Below the pieces are notes generated by a model. The model was not told the origin of the DNA. It made no database searches and saw only the letters and a list, made by a program, of their open reading frames with translations. The translations under genes and the position numbers were made by a program. Below, piece by piece: positions 56,001 to 63,989 of a stretch of DNA of 64,000 nucleotides. The stretch covers positions 101,227 to 165,226 of the forward strand of contig NZ_JAEMHL010000010.1 in assembly GCF_016458305.1 (NCBI RefSeq). Reading direction: 5' to 3'. Origin of the DNA: Geomonas anaerohicana. GTDB taxonomy: Bacteria; Desulfobacterota; Desulfuromonadia; Geobacterales; Geobacteraceae. Every line of letters starts with the position of its first letter. The stretch's first letter is position 1.

Positions 56001-56607
56001 CATCAACGAGATGGGCGAAGTGAACCTCATGGCCATCGAGGAGTTCAAGGAAATGGAGGAGCGCTTTTCCTTCCTTTCCAGTCAGAAGGACGATCTCGAG
56101 GAGTCCATGAACGCCCTGCAGAAGGCGATCCAGCGCATCAACCGCACCACCAGGAAGCGCTTCCTGGAGACCTTCCAGATGGTGAACGAGAAGTTCCAGC
56201 AGATCTTCCCGCGCCTGTTCTGCGGCGGTCATGCAGAGCTGCGCCTGACCGACGAAGAGGATCTCCTTAACACCGGTCTCGAGATCGTGGTGCAGCCCCC
56301 GGGTAAGAAGCTGCAGAATGTCTCGCTTCTATCCGGTGGCGAGAAAGCGCTGACTGCCGTGGCGCTCATCTTCTCCATCTTCCTGATCAAGCCATCGCCG
56401 TTCTGTCTGCTGGACGAAGTCGACGCGCCGCTCGACGACGCCAACATCGGCCGGTTCAACGACATGGTGCGTGAGATGAGTGCCAATTCCCAGTTCATCA
56501 TCATCACCCACAACCGTGCCACCATGGCCGTCGCCGATACCCTGTACGGCGTCACCATGGAAGAGCCCGGCGTTTCCAAACTGGTGTCGGTGCGCCTGAA
56601 CCGCTAG
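53074..56607 (+). CDS. smc: Chromosome segregation ATPase SMC
   Basis: A full-length 1177-residue SMC. The N-terminal head starts IKRLEIHGFKSFQDKAVLDF, with Walker A GPNGCGKSN near residues 32-40. Two long coiled coils flank a hinge near 510-650 (LLLAEPFKNASLTMIADALE and on). The C-terminal head has the ABC signature LLSGGEKALTAVAL and Walker B CLLDEVDAPLDDAN. SMC with ScpAB condenses and segregates the chromosome; scpA and scpB are not in the window. The ATG at 53074 is the natural start of the head, though upstream ribosome-binding sequence is poor. Confidence 0.98.
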   Translation: MKIKRLEIHGFKSFQDKAVLDFNQPITGVVGPNGCGKSNVVDAIRWVMGEQSAKNLRGKSMEDIIFNGTEFRKPLGMAEVSLFFSTEDGRVPAKYLNFSEIQVTRRLYRDGESDYLLNKTPCRLLDIAELFMDTGIGAKAYSIIEQGKIGMILHAKPEERRFLIEEAAGVTKFKARKVVAMKKMEATRQNLLRIGDIISEIKRQMNGLQRQAKKAERFREVRQELKEIELLFAAKGYAGVEKDRNGLEREITELESKLVDVTAKLNDAELSVEEKRLALLETERQLTAAQEEIFRWKSELQGGENRLEFQRKELVNLERHGARFQEELQGLRDQLANSEKEIGALQAQRVSLQEDLTRESESLEYRESLLEEMAAGEAGVTRELDETRRAMFAALSEGAQAANQHAAAQKRLAGLADRLQASQRERVLLGERLFEANAKVDALKQEREQLARDKAQADEELTMAGSREAELKHAQEAGDRLLQQSRDQLSAAASRLKSLQELEAQFAGYGQGVRNLLLAEPFKNASLTMIADALEVEEEFEVALEAVLGDRLQYLLCESSATALDAVAHLKGSAGGRCSFVTAPPWRQPAKETPPGAAPLWERVTVPKQHAHLVEPLLAGAYLARDLNHALDLAASFPASTFVTLDGDLAHGGGIVNGGSAEPAQQGIIHKKREIKALGAEVERLEAEVQELADKREKRKGEIVEAEAHRVELRQTLHRLDIRIVNADKDLQTALSECRRIEDNGAVREAEEEQLTEEQALVSGEMAQADAKRAQAEERKAALEKTVEALQGRLEGSRFEMEEAREMVTSMKVRVAALREKGESTERALRRVEGLCTDLANRIASRTTELEGSGDERTRLLAAIAEGEEALRAVVKQQLASEQALLQVKDRYETEAAKVQEEEALLKGMRADAVAVREQLNAKSLRLTEVSMRLAHLEETLKEKHRMEIADALLNYSKVEWDEVESTKRQAELQKTINEMGEVNLMAIEEFKEMEERFSFLSSQKDDLEESMNALQKAIQRINRTTRKRFLETFQMVNEKFQQIFPRLFCGGHAELRLTDEEDLLNTGLEIVVQPPGKKLQNVSLLSGGEKALTAVALIFSIFLIKPSPFCLLDEVDAPLDDANIGRFNDMVREMSANSQFIIITHNRATMAVADTLYGVTMEEPGVSKLVSVRLNR

Positions 56608-56615
56608 GAGAATTT

Positions 56616-56655
56616 CTCCCCTCGCCCTCCGGGAGAGGGTCGGGGGTGAGGGCCC
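56616..56655. repeat. CTCCCCTCGCCCT-type palindrome, copy 1
   Basis: CTCCCCTCGCCCTCCGGGAG followed by AGGGTCGGGGGTGAGGG forms overlapping hairpins. A second copy of the family lies at 62146-62180. It is a dispersed intergenic repeat, here between smc and the Roadblock gene. Confidence 0.7.
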
Positions 56656-56747
56656 TTGCCGTCACTTGCAATGCTGAGCTGGATGAGTGTGCGGGTTATA
56701 CTGCCGCCACCCCTCATTCCGTTATATTTTCACCGTAGGAGCTTGAC

Positions 56748-57107
56748 GTGCCCTTCAAGAGACTGTTGACTACACTGGTTGAATCCGTGCCCGGTGGCAA
56801 TGGCGCCATCCTGGCTGACTGGGAAGGGGAGGCGGTCGAACAGTTCACCCATGGCGACCCTTTCGAGATGAAGGTAACTGCTGCGCACTGGGGGATCCTG
56901 CTCACCCAACTCAAGGGATTGCACGAGAAGTTCACCACCGGTGCCGTGCAGGAAACAGTTATCAGCACGGACGAACAGTACGTCATCGTGGGTGCCATAG
57001 GCGAGGACTATGCCCTCGTTATGACCATGGACCGCAAAGCACTGCCGCTGCTGGCCCTGAAGAAGTTCCGGGACACCGCGCAGCTTTTGCATAAGGAGAT
57101 TTATTAA
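56748..57107 (+). CDS. Roadblock/LC7 domain protein
   Basis: A 119-residue single-domain protein of the Roadblock/LC7 family: FKRLLTTLVESVPGGNGAIL, then ADWEGEAVEQF, VQETVISTDEQYVIVGAIG and the final helix LLALKKFRDTAQLLHKEIY. Bacterial members such as MglB regulate small Ras-like GTPases, usually as dimers. No MglA-like GTPase is adjacent; instead its stop codon overlaps the start of ftsY, a GTPase of the SRP system. The start is GTG at 56748 with AGGAG upstream. Coupled translation with FtsY suggests a shared role, but a direct interaction is speculation. Confidence 0.82.
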   Translation: MPFKRLLTTLVESVPGGNGAILADWEGEAVEQFTHGDPFEMKVTAAHWGILLTQLKGLHEKFTTGAVQETVISTDEQYVIVGAIGEDYALVMTMDRKALPLLALKKFRDTAQLLHKEIY

Positions 57108-58315
57108 TGGCCGAGGAAAACAAAGGTTTTTTCAAAGGTCTTTTCAAAAAGCTTGGCATCGTGGGCGCCGAGGAGTTTGGCGAGACCACCGCGGACCAAG
57201 AGTTGGAGCAGCAGGCGCAACAGGAGCCCTCAGCCCCTGAGCAACCGCCCGTTGCCGCGCCTCCCACACAGGCGCAGTCTACACAGCCTGTGGCCACCCC
57301 CGCCCCTGCCCCCGAACCTTCCGCCCCGTCCCCGCGCCAAGTCTGGACTGAGCCCACCGCCCCGGCGCCGGCCCCGGTATCCGAACCCGTTGAACAGGCC
57401 AAACCCAGCTTCTTCGATCGCCTCAAGCGCAGCCTGAGCAAGACCCACGAGACCATCATCGGCCGCGTGGACACCCTGTTGCTGGGCAAGAAGCAGATCG
57501 ACACCGATACCCTCGAGGAACTCGAAGAGATCCTGATCACCGCCGACCTGGGCGTAAAGACCACCGTCGACCTGATCCGCACCTTGGAGCAGCGCCTCAA
57601 GCGCGACGAGTTGCAGGACGGCGCAGCGTTGAAGAGGGCACTGAAGGAAGAGATCCAACTGCGCCTCCTGGAGCATCATGCGCCGCTGGTAGTCACCGAC
57701 AAGAAACCGTTTGTCATCATGGTGATCGGCGTGAACGGGGTGGGCAAAACCACCACTATCGGCAAGCTCGCCGCACGCTACACCGGCGAAGGGAAGAAGG
57801 TACTCTTAGCTGCTGCCGATACGTTCCGCGCCGCCGCAGCTGAGCAGCTTGAGACCTGGGCCAAGCGCGTGGGTACCGACATCGTGCGTCACAAGGAAGG
57901 GGCCGATCCTTCCGCGGTGGTCTTCGATGCCTGCAAGGCTGCTATCGCGCGCGGCACCGATGTCCTCATCATCGACACCGCCGGCCGCATGCACACGAAG
58001 GTCAACCTGATGGAGGAGATGAAGAAGATCCGCCGCGTGCTGACCCGCGAAATTCCGGACGGCCCGCACGAAACGCTGCTGGTTTTGGACGCTGCAACCG
58101 GGCAGAACGCGCTCTCCCAGGCAAAGCTGTTCAAGGAAGCCGCCGACGTTACCGGCGTGGTGCTGACCAAACTCGACGGCAGCGCCAAGGGAGGCATTGT
58201 CGTTGCCGTTTGTCATGAATACGCTCTGCCCGTTAGATTCATTGGCGTGGGGGAGTCGGTAGAGGACCTTCGGGCCTTCGATCCGGTCCAGTTTGTAGAC
58301 GCCCTTTTCCAATGA
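57107..58315 (+). CDS. ftsY: Signal recognition particle receptor FtsY
   Basis: FtsY receives SRP-ribosome complexes at the membrane and hydrolyses GTP with Ffh. The 402-residue product has an N-terminal basic helix (KGFFKGLFKKLGI), an Ala/Pro/Glu/Gln-rich A region (about 25-100), then the N and G domains: G1 GVNGVGKTTTIGKLA, DTAGRMHTK and TKLDGSAKGG. The ATG at 57107 shares its A with the stop codon of the Roadblock gene (TAATG). The length of the A region varies widely among bacteria. Confidence 0.97.
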   Translation: MAEENKGFFKGLFKKLGIVGAEEFGETTADQELEQQAQQEPSAPEQPPVAAPPTQAQSTQPVATPAPAPEPSAPSPRQVWTEPTAPAPAPVSEPVEQAKPSFFDRLKRSLSKTHETIIGRVDTLLLGKKQIDTDTLEELEEILITADLGVKTTVDLIRTLEQRLKRDELQDGAALKRALKEEIQLRLLEHHAPLVVTDKKPFVIMVIGVNGVGKTTTIGKLAARYTGEGKKVLLAAADTFRAAAAEQLETWAKRVGTDIVRHKEGADPSAVVFDACKAAIARGTDVLIIDTAGRMHTKVNLMEEMKKIRRVLTREIPDGPHETLLVLDAATGQNALSQAKLFKEAADVTGVVLTKLDGSAKGGIVVAVCHEYALPVRFIGVGESVEDLRAFDPVQFVDALFQ

Positions 58316-58320
58316 TAGCC

Positions 58321-58349
58321 TTGACTTTTGGGTACTTATCGCATATGAT
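58321..58349 (+). promoter_or_regulatory. Sigma-70 promoter of zapB-zapA
   Basis: TTGACT (58321-58326), a 17-base spacer and TATGAT (58344-58349). It starts five bases after the ftsY stop and about 22 bases before the zapB-like ATG. Confidence 0.75.
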
Positions 58350-58370
58350 TTTGCCGCAAAAGGTGCAATA

Positions 58371-58547
58371 ATGAGTGATGAGCTGTTTAATGAACTAGAA
58401 GGACGGCTAAATTCTCTAATTAATGTCGTGAGCGAGTTGAAACTCGAGAACGATCGGCTGAAAAAAGAGAATTCCCGGCTTCATGAAGAACGGGTCGGTT
58501 TCAAGGCCCGCATAGATGCAATACTGAAAAAGTTGGAAGGGGTCTGA
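58371..58547 (+). CDS. ZapB-like cell division coiled-coil protein
   Basis: A 58-residue protein predicted to be one continuous coiled coil, with a leucine-rich heptad pattern in LNSLINVVSELKLENDRLKK. Its size and its place directly before zapA fit ZapB, which links ZapA at the FtsZ ring in other bacteria. AGGTG precedes the ATG at 58371. Sequence similarity in short coiled coils is weak evidence, so the name rests mainly on context. Confidence 0.72.
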   Translation: MSDELFNELEGRLNSLINVVSELKLENDRLKKENSRLHEERVGFKARIDAILKKLEGV

Positions 58548-58551
58548 CCGC

Positions 58552-58833
58552 TTGATCGCCACGCACAGCATCAGGGTCCTGGGGCGCGAGCTCCAGGTGA
58601 AGAGTGTTGCGACACCTGAGCACGTGGCTCAGGTCGAGGCTCTGGTCAACGAAAAGCTGGCGGAGGCGGAAGCCAAGGTCAGTGGTGGCGACACCCAACT
58701 GGTAGTGATCCTGGCGTTGATGAATTTGGCTGAAGCCAGCCTGGACGCCCGGAAGCAATTGGCAGAAGAGCAGCGCACCTGCAGTGAGCGGGTAGCGGGG
58801 CTCATTGAACGGCTGGACCGGCAACAGTTTTAG
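58552..58833 (+). CDS. zapA: Cell division protein ZapA
   Basis: ZapA bundles FtsZ filaments at the division ring. The 93-residue product has the N-terminal beta hairpin HSIRVLGRELQVKS, the ATPEHVAQVEALVNEKL helix, then the QLVVILALMNLAEASL core and a C-terminal coiled coil. The start is TTG at 58552, preceded by GAAGGGG in the end of the zapB-like gene. It is followed by the 6S RNA candidate and the 5-formyltetrahydrofolate cyclo-ligase gene, an order seen in E. coli and many other proteobacteria. Confidence 0.92.
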   Translation: MIATHSIRVLGRELQVKSVATPEHVAQVEALVNEKLAEAEAKVSGGDTQLVVILALMNLAEASLDARKQLAEEQRTCSERVAGLIERLDRQQF

Positions 58834-58839
58834 AGTTTC

Positions 58840-59045
58840 AGGTCTCTTGCGGGAGATTCAACATATAGCTGATTGGTTGTACGGTTGCAAAGCTTTGCCA
58901 GAACCTGCGTGGAGAGTTGTTTCCTTCGCGTTTGCTGATAGTAGCCTAAAGACGTTAAGCAGCATGTCCAGAGGTTAATGGCTGCATTTACATAAAGTTC
59001 AAATTTGGCGCTTCATTTGAACGCGGCCCACTCTATCAAAACCTG
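58840..59045 (+). ncRNA. ssrS: Probable 6S RNA
   Basis: The 318-base gap between zapA and fau contains no reading frame and has the position occupied by 6S RNA (ssrS) in many proteobacteria. Sequence hints fit: a TAGCCTAAAGACGTTAAG segment (about 58931-58948) recalls the conserved central motif, and GTTCAAAT/ATTTGAAC (58997-59004 and 59015-59022) forms the 3'-half hairpin seen in E. coli 6S. 6S RNA binds the sigma-70 RNA polymerase holoenzyme as a promoter mimic. The ends are approximate, since I could not fold the RNA or align it to a covariance model. Confidence 0.6.
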
Positions 59046-59151
59046 TCAACGCAACACCCGTCACACCCAGCAGCACTCCCCCACCAGAGCACCTGTCTCG
59101 ACGGGCGGCCCCTGCCGTCCACCTTCTGAACCAACACGGAACTAAAGCGTT

Positions 59152-59733
59152 ATGCCCAAGCGTGCCCATAGAGCCGCGACCCTTGCCCGACGCCGCGAGC
59201 TCTCCAAGCCTCAGGTGGCGTCGCTGAGCTTGGCCCTGCAACAGCGTTTTCTCCAACTGCCCGAGTATCAGGCAGCGAGATCGCTGGTGCTGTATGCGCC
59301 GATCCATCACGAAGTGGATACGGACGCGGTCGCTGTGGCGGCCCTGGCCTCCGGCAAGCGACTGCTCTATCCGGCAGTGGTGGGCAATGATTTGAAGTTC
59401 TGCCAGGTGGCCGCTCTCGCCGAGCTCGCCCCCGGCAGGTACGGCATCCCGGAGCCTGAAGGCGAGGGATGCGATCCGGCGGAAGCGGACCTCATCGTGG
59501 TGCCCGGAGTTGCTTTTGACCTGTGCGGGCGCCGCATAGGTTACGGCAAAGGGTACTATGACCGGTCTTTGCACCGTCTGGAAGGAAGCGGGAAGCTGGT
59601 GGCGTTTTGCTACGACTTCCAACTGCTTCAGGAGATAGCCGGCGAGCCGCACGACGTGACGATGGACTTGATCGTCACCGAGAGTCGGGTGGTTCGCGTT
59701 AATAAACATATATGTGAGGGGGAGCAACAGTGA
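59152..59733 (+). CDS. fau: 5-formyltetrahydrofolate cyclo-ligase
   Basis: This enzyme converts 5-formyltetrahydrofolate to 5,10-methenyltetrahydrofolate with ATP. The 193-residue product has the N-terminal [12 protein letters not shown] helix, a [12 protein letters not shown] block, and the diagnostic [26 protein letters not shown] with the Gly-rich nucleotide-binding loop. The ribosome-binding site is weak. Its stop overlaps the GTG start of RNase Y by four bases (GTGA), so the two are coupled. The gene is also known as ygfA in E. coli. Confidence 0.95.
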   Translation: MPKRAHRAATLARRRELSKPQVASLSLALQQRFLQLPEYQAARSLVLYAPIHHEVDTDAVAVAALASGKRLLYPAVVGNDLKFCQVAALAELAPGRYGIPEPEGEGCDPAEADLIVVPGVAFDLCGRRIGYGKGYYDRSLHRLEGSGKLVAFCYDFQLLQEIAGEPHDVTMDLIVTESRVVRVNKHICEGEQQ

Positions 59734-61331
59734 AAATCGACATAACTATTGCCATTTTGCTAGTGCTTGTCGCGGCCGCCATCGGCTACGTGATAGGCAA
59801 CGTCCTGCGCAAGAAACTCTCGGATTCCCTGGTGACCAATGCCGAGACGCTGGCCGCTAAGATGATCGAGGATGCCAAGCGCCAGGCCGAGGTCGTGGCC
59901 ATGGAGGCTGCCGTTCAGGCCAAGGATGTGGTGTACCAGGCAAAGGAAGAGCTGGAAAGGCAATTTGAACAAGAAAGCCGCGAGAAGCGTCGCGACCTGC
60001 AGGCCCTGGAAAAGAGGCTGCAGCAGAAAGAAGAAAACCTCGACAAGAAGACCAACCTGTTCGACCAGCGTGATGCCGACTTCCTGAAGAGGGAGCAGGG
60101 GCTTGCGCAGCGCGAGCAGTCTCTGTCCAACAAGGAGCAGGGGCTCACCCAGAAGGAAGAGAAGCTGGATGCCCTGGTGGGCGAGCAGAAGGCGAAGCTC
60201 GAGCAGATCGCCGGCATGACCGCCGCCGAGGCCAAGAAGTTCCTGATGGACTCGATGGAGGATGAGGCAAAGCTCGACGTCGCCAAGCTGATCAAGGCGA
60301 TGGAGGAAGAGGCCAGGGAGACCGCGGACAAGAAGGCCAAGGAAGTACTGGCCCTTGCGATGCAGCGCTACGCGGGCGAGTATGTCGCCGAGCGCAGCGT
60401 CTCCGTCGTGACCCTCCCTTCCGACGAGATGAAGGGACGCATCATCGGCCGCGAGGGGCGCAACATCAGGGCTCTCGAAGCAGCTACCGGCATCGACCTG
60501 ATCATCGATGACACCCCGGAAGCGGTCATCCTTTCCGGCTTCAACCCGGTCCGCAGGGAAGTGGCGAAGCTGTCGCTGCAGAAGCTCATCGCCGACGGCA
60601 GGATCCACCCCGGCCGCATCGAGGAAGTCGTGGCGAAATCCCAGGAAGAGATCGAGCAGGCCATGAAGGAAGCCGGCGAGCAGGCGGCTTTCGACCTCGG
60701 TGTGCACGGCATCCATCCGGAGATCCTGAAGCTCATCGGGCGCCTGAAGTACCGCACCTCCTACAGCCAAAACGTTTACCAGCACTCGCTGGAAGTCGCC
60801 TTCCTTTGCGGGATTATGGCTGCCGAACTCGGCATCAATGTGAAACAGGCGAAACGTGCGGGTCTGCTGCACGACCTCGGCAAAGCCGTCGACCACGAGA
60901 TCGAGGGCTCCCATGCGGTCATCGGCGCGGACATCGCCAAGAAGTACGGCGAGTCGCCCAAGATCGTCCACGCCATCATGGCGCACCACGAGGATGAAAA
61001 GCCGGCCACCGTCCTCGCCGTTCTGGTCCAGGCCGCGGACGCCCTTTCCGGTGCCCGCCCCGGTGCAAGGCGCGAAATGATGGAGACCTATGTGAAGCGT
61101 CTGGACGATCTGGAGAGGATCGCCACCTCCTTCGACGGTGTCGTGACCTCCTTCGCCATTCAGGCCGGCCGCGAGATCCGCGTCATGGTTTCCAGCGACC
61201 AGGTAACCGATGACCGCGCCCTGGTCCTCGCCAAGGATATCGCCAAGAAGATCGAGACCGAAATGACCTACCCTGGTCAGATCAAGGTCAACGTGATCAG
61301 GGAAACCAGGGCAACCGAATATGCCCGTTAA
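59730..61331 (+). CDS. rny: Ribonuclease Y
   Basis: RNase Y is a membrane-anchored endonuclease that starts mRNA decay in bacteria lacking or supplementing RNase E. The 533-residue product has an N-terminal membrane helix ([21 protein letters not shown]), a long coiled coil (about 30-190), a KH domain (around 220-280 with [14 protein letters not shown]) and an HD domain with the metal-binding [12 protein letters not shown]. The start is GTG at 59730, with GAGGGGGAG upstream. It overlaps the ymdB gene by 11 bases, a common pairing. Confidence 0.97.
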   Translation: MKIDITIAILLVLVAAAIGYVIGNVLRKKLSDSLVTNAETLAAKMIEDAKRQAEVVAMEAAVQAKDVVYQAKEELERQFEQESREKRRDLQALEKRLQQKEENLDKKTNLFDQRDADFLKREQGLAQREQSLSNKEQGLTQKEEKLDALVGEQKAKLEQIAGMTAAEAKKFLMDSMEDEAKLDVAKLIKAMEEEARETADKKAKEVLALAMQRYAGEYVAERSVSVVTLPSDEMKGRIIGREGRNIRALEAATGIDLIIDDTPEAVILSGFNPVRREVAKLSLQKLIADGRIHPGRIEEVVAKSQEEIEQAMKEAGEQAAFDLGVHGIHPEILKLIGRLKYRTSYSQNVYQHSLEVAFLCGIMAAELGINVKQAKRAGLLHDLGKAVDHEIEGSHAVIGADIAKKYGESPKIVHAIMAHHEDEKPATVLAVLVQAADALSGARPGARREMMETYVKRLDDLERIATSFDGVVTSFAIQAGREIRVMVSSDQVTDDRALVLAKDIAKKIETEMTYPGQIKVNVIRETRATEYAR

Positions 61332-62109
61332 GCTTCTCTTCATAGGAGATGTGATCGGCAAGCCCGGTCGCGAAGCGCTCTCCCGTGAGCTGCACCGAAT
61401 CGTTGACCGGCACATGGTCGACCTCGTCATTGCCAACGGCGAGAACGCCGCCGGCGGCTTCGGGCTCACCGAGGAGACCGCGCAAGACCTGTTCAAGTGC
61501 GGCGTCCAGATGATCACTTCCGGCAACCACATCTGGGATAAGAAGGATGCGCTGGAGTACATCAAGCGCGAGGACCGCATTGTGCGTCCGGCCAACTATC
61601 CCGAAGGAACTCCCGGGAAGGGGACGACCATCGTCAAGACCCCAGGCGGGGTCAAGGTCGGCATCCTGAACCTGGAAGGGCGTGTTTTCATGAACAACCT
61701 GGACTGCCCTTTCCGTTGCGCCGACAAAGAGATCGCCAAGCTCAAGGAAGAGACTCCGATCGTCTTCGTCGACTTCCATGCCGAAGCCACCAGCGAAAAG
61801 GTCTCCCTGGGGTGGTACCTAGACGGGAGGGTCGCCGCGGTCATTGGAACCCACACCCACGTGCAGACCGCGGACGAGCGCATCCTGACCGCCGGCACCG
61901 CCTACATGACCGATGCCGGCATGACCGGATCTTTCGATTCCGTCATCGGCGTCAAAAAGGAAGAAGCGATCCTGAAGTTCGTCACCCAGCGCCCCTCGAA
62001 GTTCGAGGTGGCGAAAAAGGATATCCGCATCAATGCGGTTGCTATCGAGGTGGACGAAAAGACAGGGCTCGCGCTGAACATCGAAAGAATCAATATCGCC
62101 TGCGGCTAG
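61321..62109 (+). CDS. ymdB: YmdB family metallophosphoesterase
   Basis: A 262-residue YmdB-type (TIGR00282) phosphodiesterase. The dinuclear metal ligands are in [44 protein letters not shown] and [10 protein letters not shown]. The Bacillus relative hydrolyses 2',3'-cyclic nucleotides and affects RNA decay and biofilm fate. The start ATG lies inside the end of rny, so translation is coupled; the rny-ymdB order is widely conserved and supports a role in RNA turnover. Confidence 0.95.
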   Translation: MPVKLLFIGDVIGKPGREALSRELHRIVDRHMVDLVIANGENAAGGFGLTEETAQDLFKCGVQMITSGNHIWDKKDALEYIKREDRIVRPANYPEGTPGKGTTIVKTPGGVKVGILNLEGRVFMNNLDCPFRCADKEIAKLKEETPIVFVDFHAEATSEKVSLGWYLDGRVAAVIGTHTHVQTADERILTAGTAYMTDAGMTGSFDSVIGVKKEEAILKFVTQRPSKFEVAKKDIRINAVAIEVDEKTGLALNIERINIACG

Positions 62110-62145
62110 GTCGCAGGTGCCCTCTCCGGACACGTGATCAACGCG

Positions 62146-62180
62146 TCCCCTCGCCCTCTGGGAGAGGGACAGGGTGAGGG
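62146..62180. repeat. CTCCCCTCGCCCT-type palindrome, copy 2
   Basis: TCCCCTCGCCCTCTGGGAGA plus GGGACAGGGTGAGGG is the same element as at 56616-56655 with minor changes. It occupies the ymdB-tyrS spacer. Confidence 0.7.
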
Positions 62181-62213
62181 TTGTTTTGTGAAATACAATC
62201 TGGAGGGAAAGTG

Positions 62214-63425
62214 ATGACTGTTGCAGAGCAGATGGAAATCATCAAGAGGGGCGCCGTAGAAATCCTGGTGGAGAAAGAGCTGGTTGAGAAGCTCGAGAAA
62301 TCCGCCAAGACCGGCGTACCGCTCAAGATCAAGGCCGGTTTCGATCCGACCGCGCCGGACCTGCATCTGGGGCACACCGTGCTGCTGCACAAGATGCGTC
62401 AATTCCAGAAGCTCGGCCACGAGGTGTACTTTCTCATCGGCGACTTCACCGGCATGATCGGCGACCCCACCGGCAAGTCCGAGACCCGCAAGGTTCTCAC
62501 CCGCGAAGACGTCCTCAAGAATGCCGAGACCTATAAAGAGCAGGTCTTCAAGGTTCTCGATCCGAAGCTCACCAAGGTTGTTTTCAACTCGGAGTGGCTC
62601 GGGAAAATGACCGCATCTGACATGATCGGTCTTGCCTCCAAGTACACCGTTGCGCGTATGCTCGAGCGCGAAGACTTCAGCAACCGCTTCTCCAACCAGT
62701 TGCCGATCAGCATCCACGAGTTCATGTACCCGCTGGTGCAGGGCTACGACTCCGTGGCGCTCAAGGCGGACGTCGAGTTGGGCGGCACCGACCAGAAGTT
62801 CAACCTCCTGGTCGGGCGTGAGCTGCAGAGGGAGTGGGGGCAGGCGCCGCAGTGCGTTGTCACCGTCCCGCTCCTCGAAGGTCTCGACGGCGTCAACAAG
62901 ATGAGCAAGTCTCTTGGCAACTACATTGGCATCAACGAGCCCGCTGACGAGATCTATGGCAAGGTGATGTCCATCTCCGATGAACTGATGATTCGTTACT
63001 ACGAGCTCCTGAGCGACCTCACTATGGCCGACTTTGAGAAGCTTAAGGCCGACCTGAAGAGCGGGGCGGTGCATCCGATGGAAGCCAAGAAGCAGTTGGC
63101 CCGGGAGATGGTCACCCGTTACCATGGCGCCGAGGCTGCAACTCAGGCAGACGAAAACTTCGTCAAGCGCTTCAAGAACAACGAGACCCCGGATGAGATG
63201 CCTGAGTTTGCGCTCAAGGCAGAAGGGGAGAAGGTTCTGCTTTGCAGGGTTCTGGCAGAGGCGCAGCTCGTGAAGTCCAACAGCGAAGGCCGTCGTTCCA
63301 TCCAGGGCGGTGGCGTCAAAGTCAACGGCGAGAAGATCTCTGATGAGAACCTGGAGATTGCCTGCAACGGCGAGTACATCATCCAGGTAGGCAAGCGTCG
63401 TTTTGCCAAAGTATCTTTCGCCTAA
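62214..63425 (+). CDS. tyrS: Tyrosyl-tRNA synthetase
   Basis: TyrRS charges tRNA-Tyr. The 403-residue product has the class I HIGH-type motif [11 protein letters not shown], the tyrosine-binding [12 protein letters not shown] segment and KMSKS in [10 protein letters not shown]. The C-terminus is an S4-like RNA-binding domain ([17 protein letters not shown]). Length and motif form fit the TyrRS type 2 (TyrZ) group. The ATG at 62214 follows TGGAGGGAAAG; an earlier in-frame ATG at 62181 lies in the repeat spacer. A terminator follows. Confidence 0.97.
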   Translation: MTVAEQMEIIKRGAVEILVEKELVEKLEKSAKTGVPLKIKAGFDPTAPDLHLGHTVLLHKMRQFQKLGHEVYFLIGDFTGMIGDPTGKSETRKVLTREDVLKNAETYKEQVFKVLDPKLTKVVFNSEWLGKMTASDMIGLASKYTVARMLEREDFSNRFSNQLPISIHEFMYPLVQGYDSVALKADVELGGTDQKFNLLVGRELQREWGQAPQCVVTVPLLEGLDGVNKMSKSLGNYIGINEPADEIYGKVMSISDELMIRYYELLSDLTMADFEKLKADLKSGAVHPMEAKKQLAREMVTRYHGAEAATQADENFVKRFKNNETPDEMPEFALKAEGEKVLLCRVLAEAQLVKSNSEGRRSIQGGGVKVNGEKISDENLEIACNGEYIIQVGKRRFAKVSFA

Positions 63426-63455
63426 AGTTTCACAAGCCGACACCGATAAAGAGGG

Positions 63456-63482
63456 GGCGATGCGAATGCATCGCCTTTTTTC
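63456..63482 (+). terminator. Intrinsic terminator after tyrS
   Basis: GGCGATGC (63456-63463) pairs perfectly with GCATCGCC (63468-63475) around GAAT, followed by six T's and C. Confidence 0.93.
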
Positions 63483-63498
63483 TTTGTGACTGTCGCCG

Positions 63499-63542
63499 GT
63501 CCACCTTTGTCCACCAGGTCCATTGGGTCCACAGTGTCCACC
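63499..63542. repeat. GTCCA array with nine-base period
   Basis: GTCCA begins at 63499, 63509, 63518, 63527 and 63536, spaced 10, 9, 9 and 9 bases apart. Together with the GTCCGAC array at 29052-29116 it suggests a dispersed nonamer minisatellite. It lies between the tyrS terminator and the first rRNA promoter. Confidence 0.75.
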
Positions 63543-63609
63543 AAAGAGCCAAACCTTCAGCGTTTGCCGCTGCTTCGGTCACTGTTAACAAAAACAAACA
63601 ACAAACCCG

Positions 63610-63638
63610 TTGACGCAGTCAAAGTCATTTGCTATAAC
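63610..63638 (+). promoter_or_regulatory. rRNA operon promoter P1
   Basis: TTGACG (63610-63615), a 17-base spacer and TATAAC (63633-63638). It is the farthest of three consecutive promoters before the 16S rRNA gene. Confidence 0.75.
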
Positions 63639-63692
63639 CACCCTCCGCTGACGAACGGCACTTTTGTTCGGCGGCGGCCAACAAGAAAAGCA

Positions 63693-63721
63693 TTGACAGC
63701 CGAAACGGCCTTTGCTATAAA
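63693..63721 (+). promoter_or_regulatory. rRNA operon promoter P2
   Basis: TTGACA (63693-63698), a 17-base spacer and TATAAA (63716-63721), nearly consensus. The P1 and P2 -35 boxes are 83 bases apart, and both -10 boxes are preceded by TTTGC. Confidence 0.85.
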
Positions 63722-63833
63722 GTTGAGCTTCGCAGTAACGACGATCTTTGCAACCAAATAGTTGAGCCGGCAGTATCAGTGGACGCAAGTCTCTGGCGCT
63801 GCAAACCTGAGAAAGATTTAAGAAAAGAAAATC

Positions 63834-63862
63834 TTGACAGGCAGCAACGGTTCAGGTAAGGT
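63834..63862 (+). promoter_or_regulatory. rRNA operon promoter P3
   Basis: TTGACA (63834-63839), a 17-base spacer and TAAGGT (63857-63862). The run AAGAAAAGAAAA just upstream is A-rich and could act as an UP element. Confidence 0.75.
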
Positions 63863-63989
63863 GCTGAGTCTGTCGCAAACGGCGGCTTGGTCTTTGAAAA
63901 CTAAATAGTAGACGAAACAGCAATTGCGAGTTTCAAAATGTAACAAGTCAGTTGTTTCAAACTAGAATCGGATTTTCCGGTTTCATTTT
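63863..63989 (+). other. rRNA operon leader with boxA-like sequence
   Basis: The transcribed leader before 16S rRNA. GGTCTTTGAAAACTAAATAG (63889-63908) has the look of the boxA region of rRNA leaders. The rest is AT-rich and would contain the RNase III half-site that pairs with the far side of the 16S gene, which is beyond the window. Confidence 0.65.
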
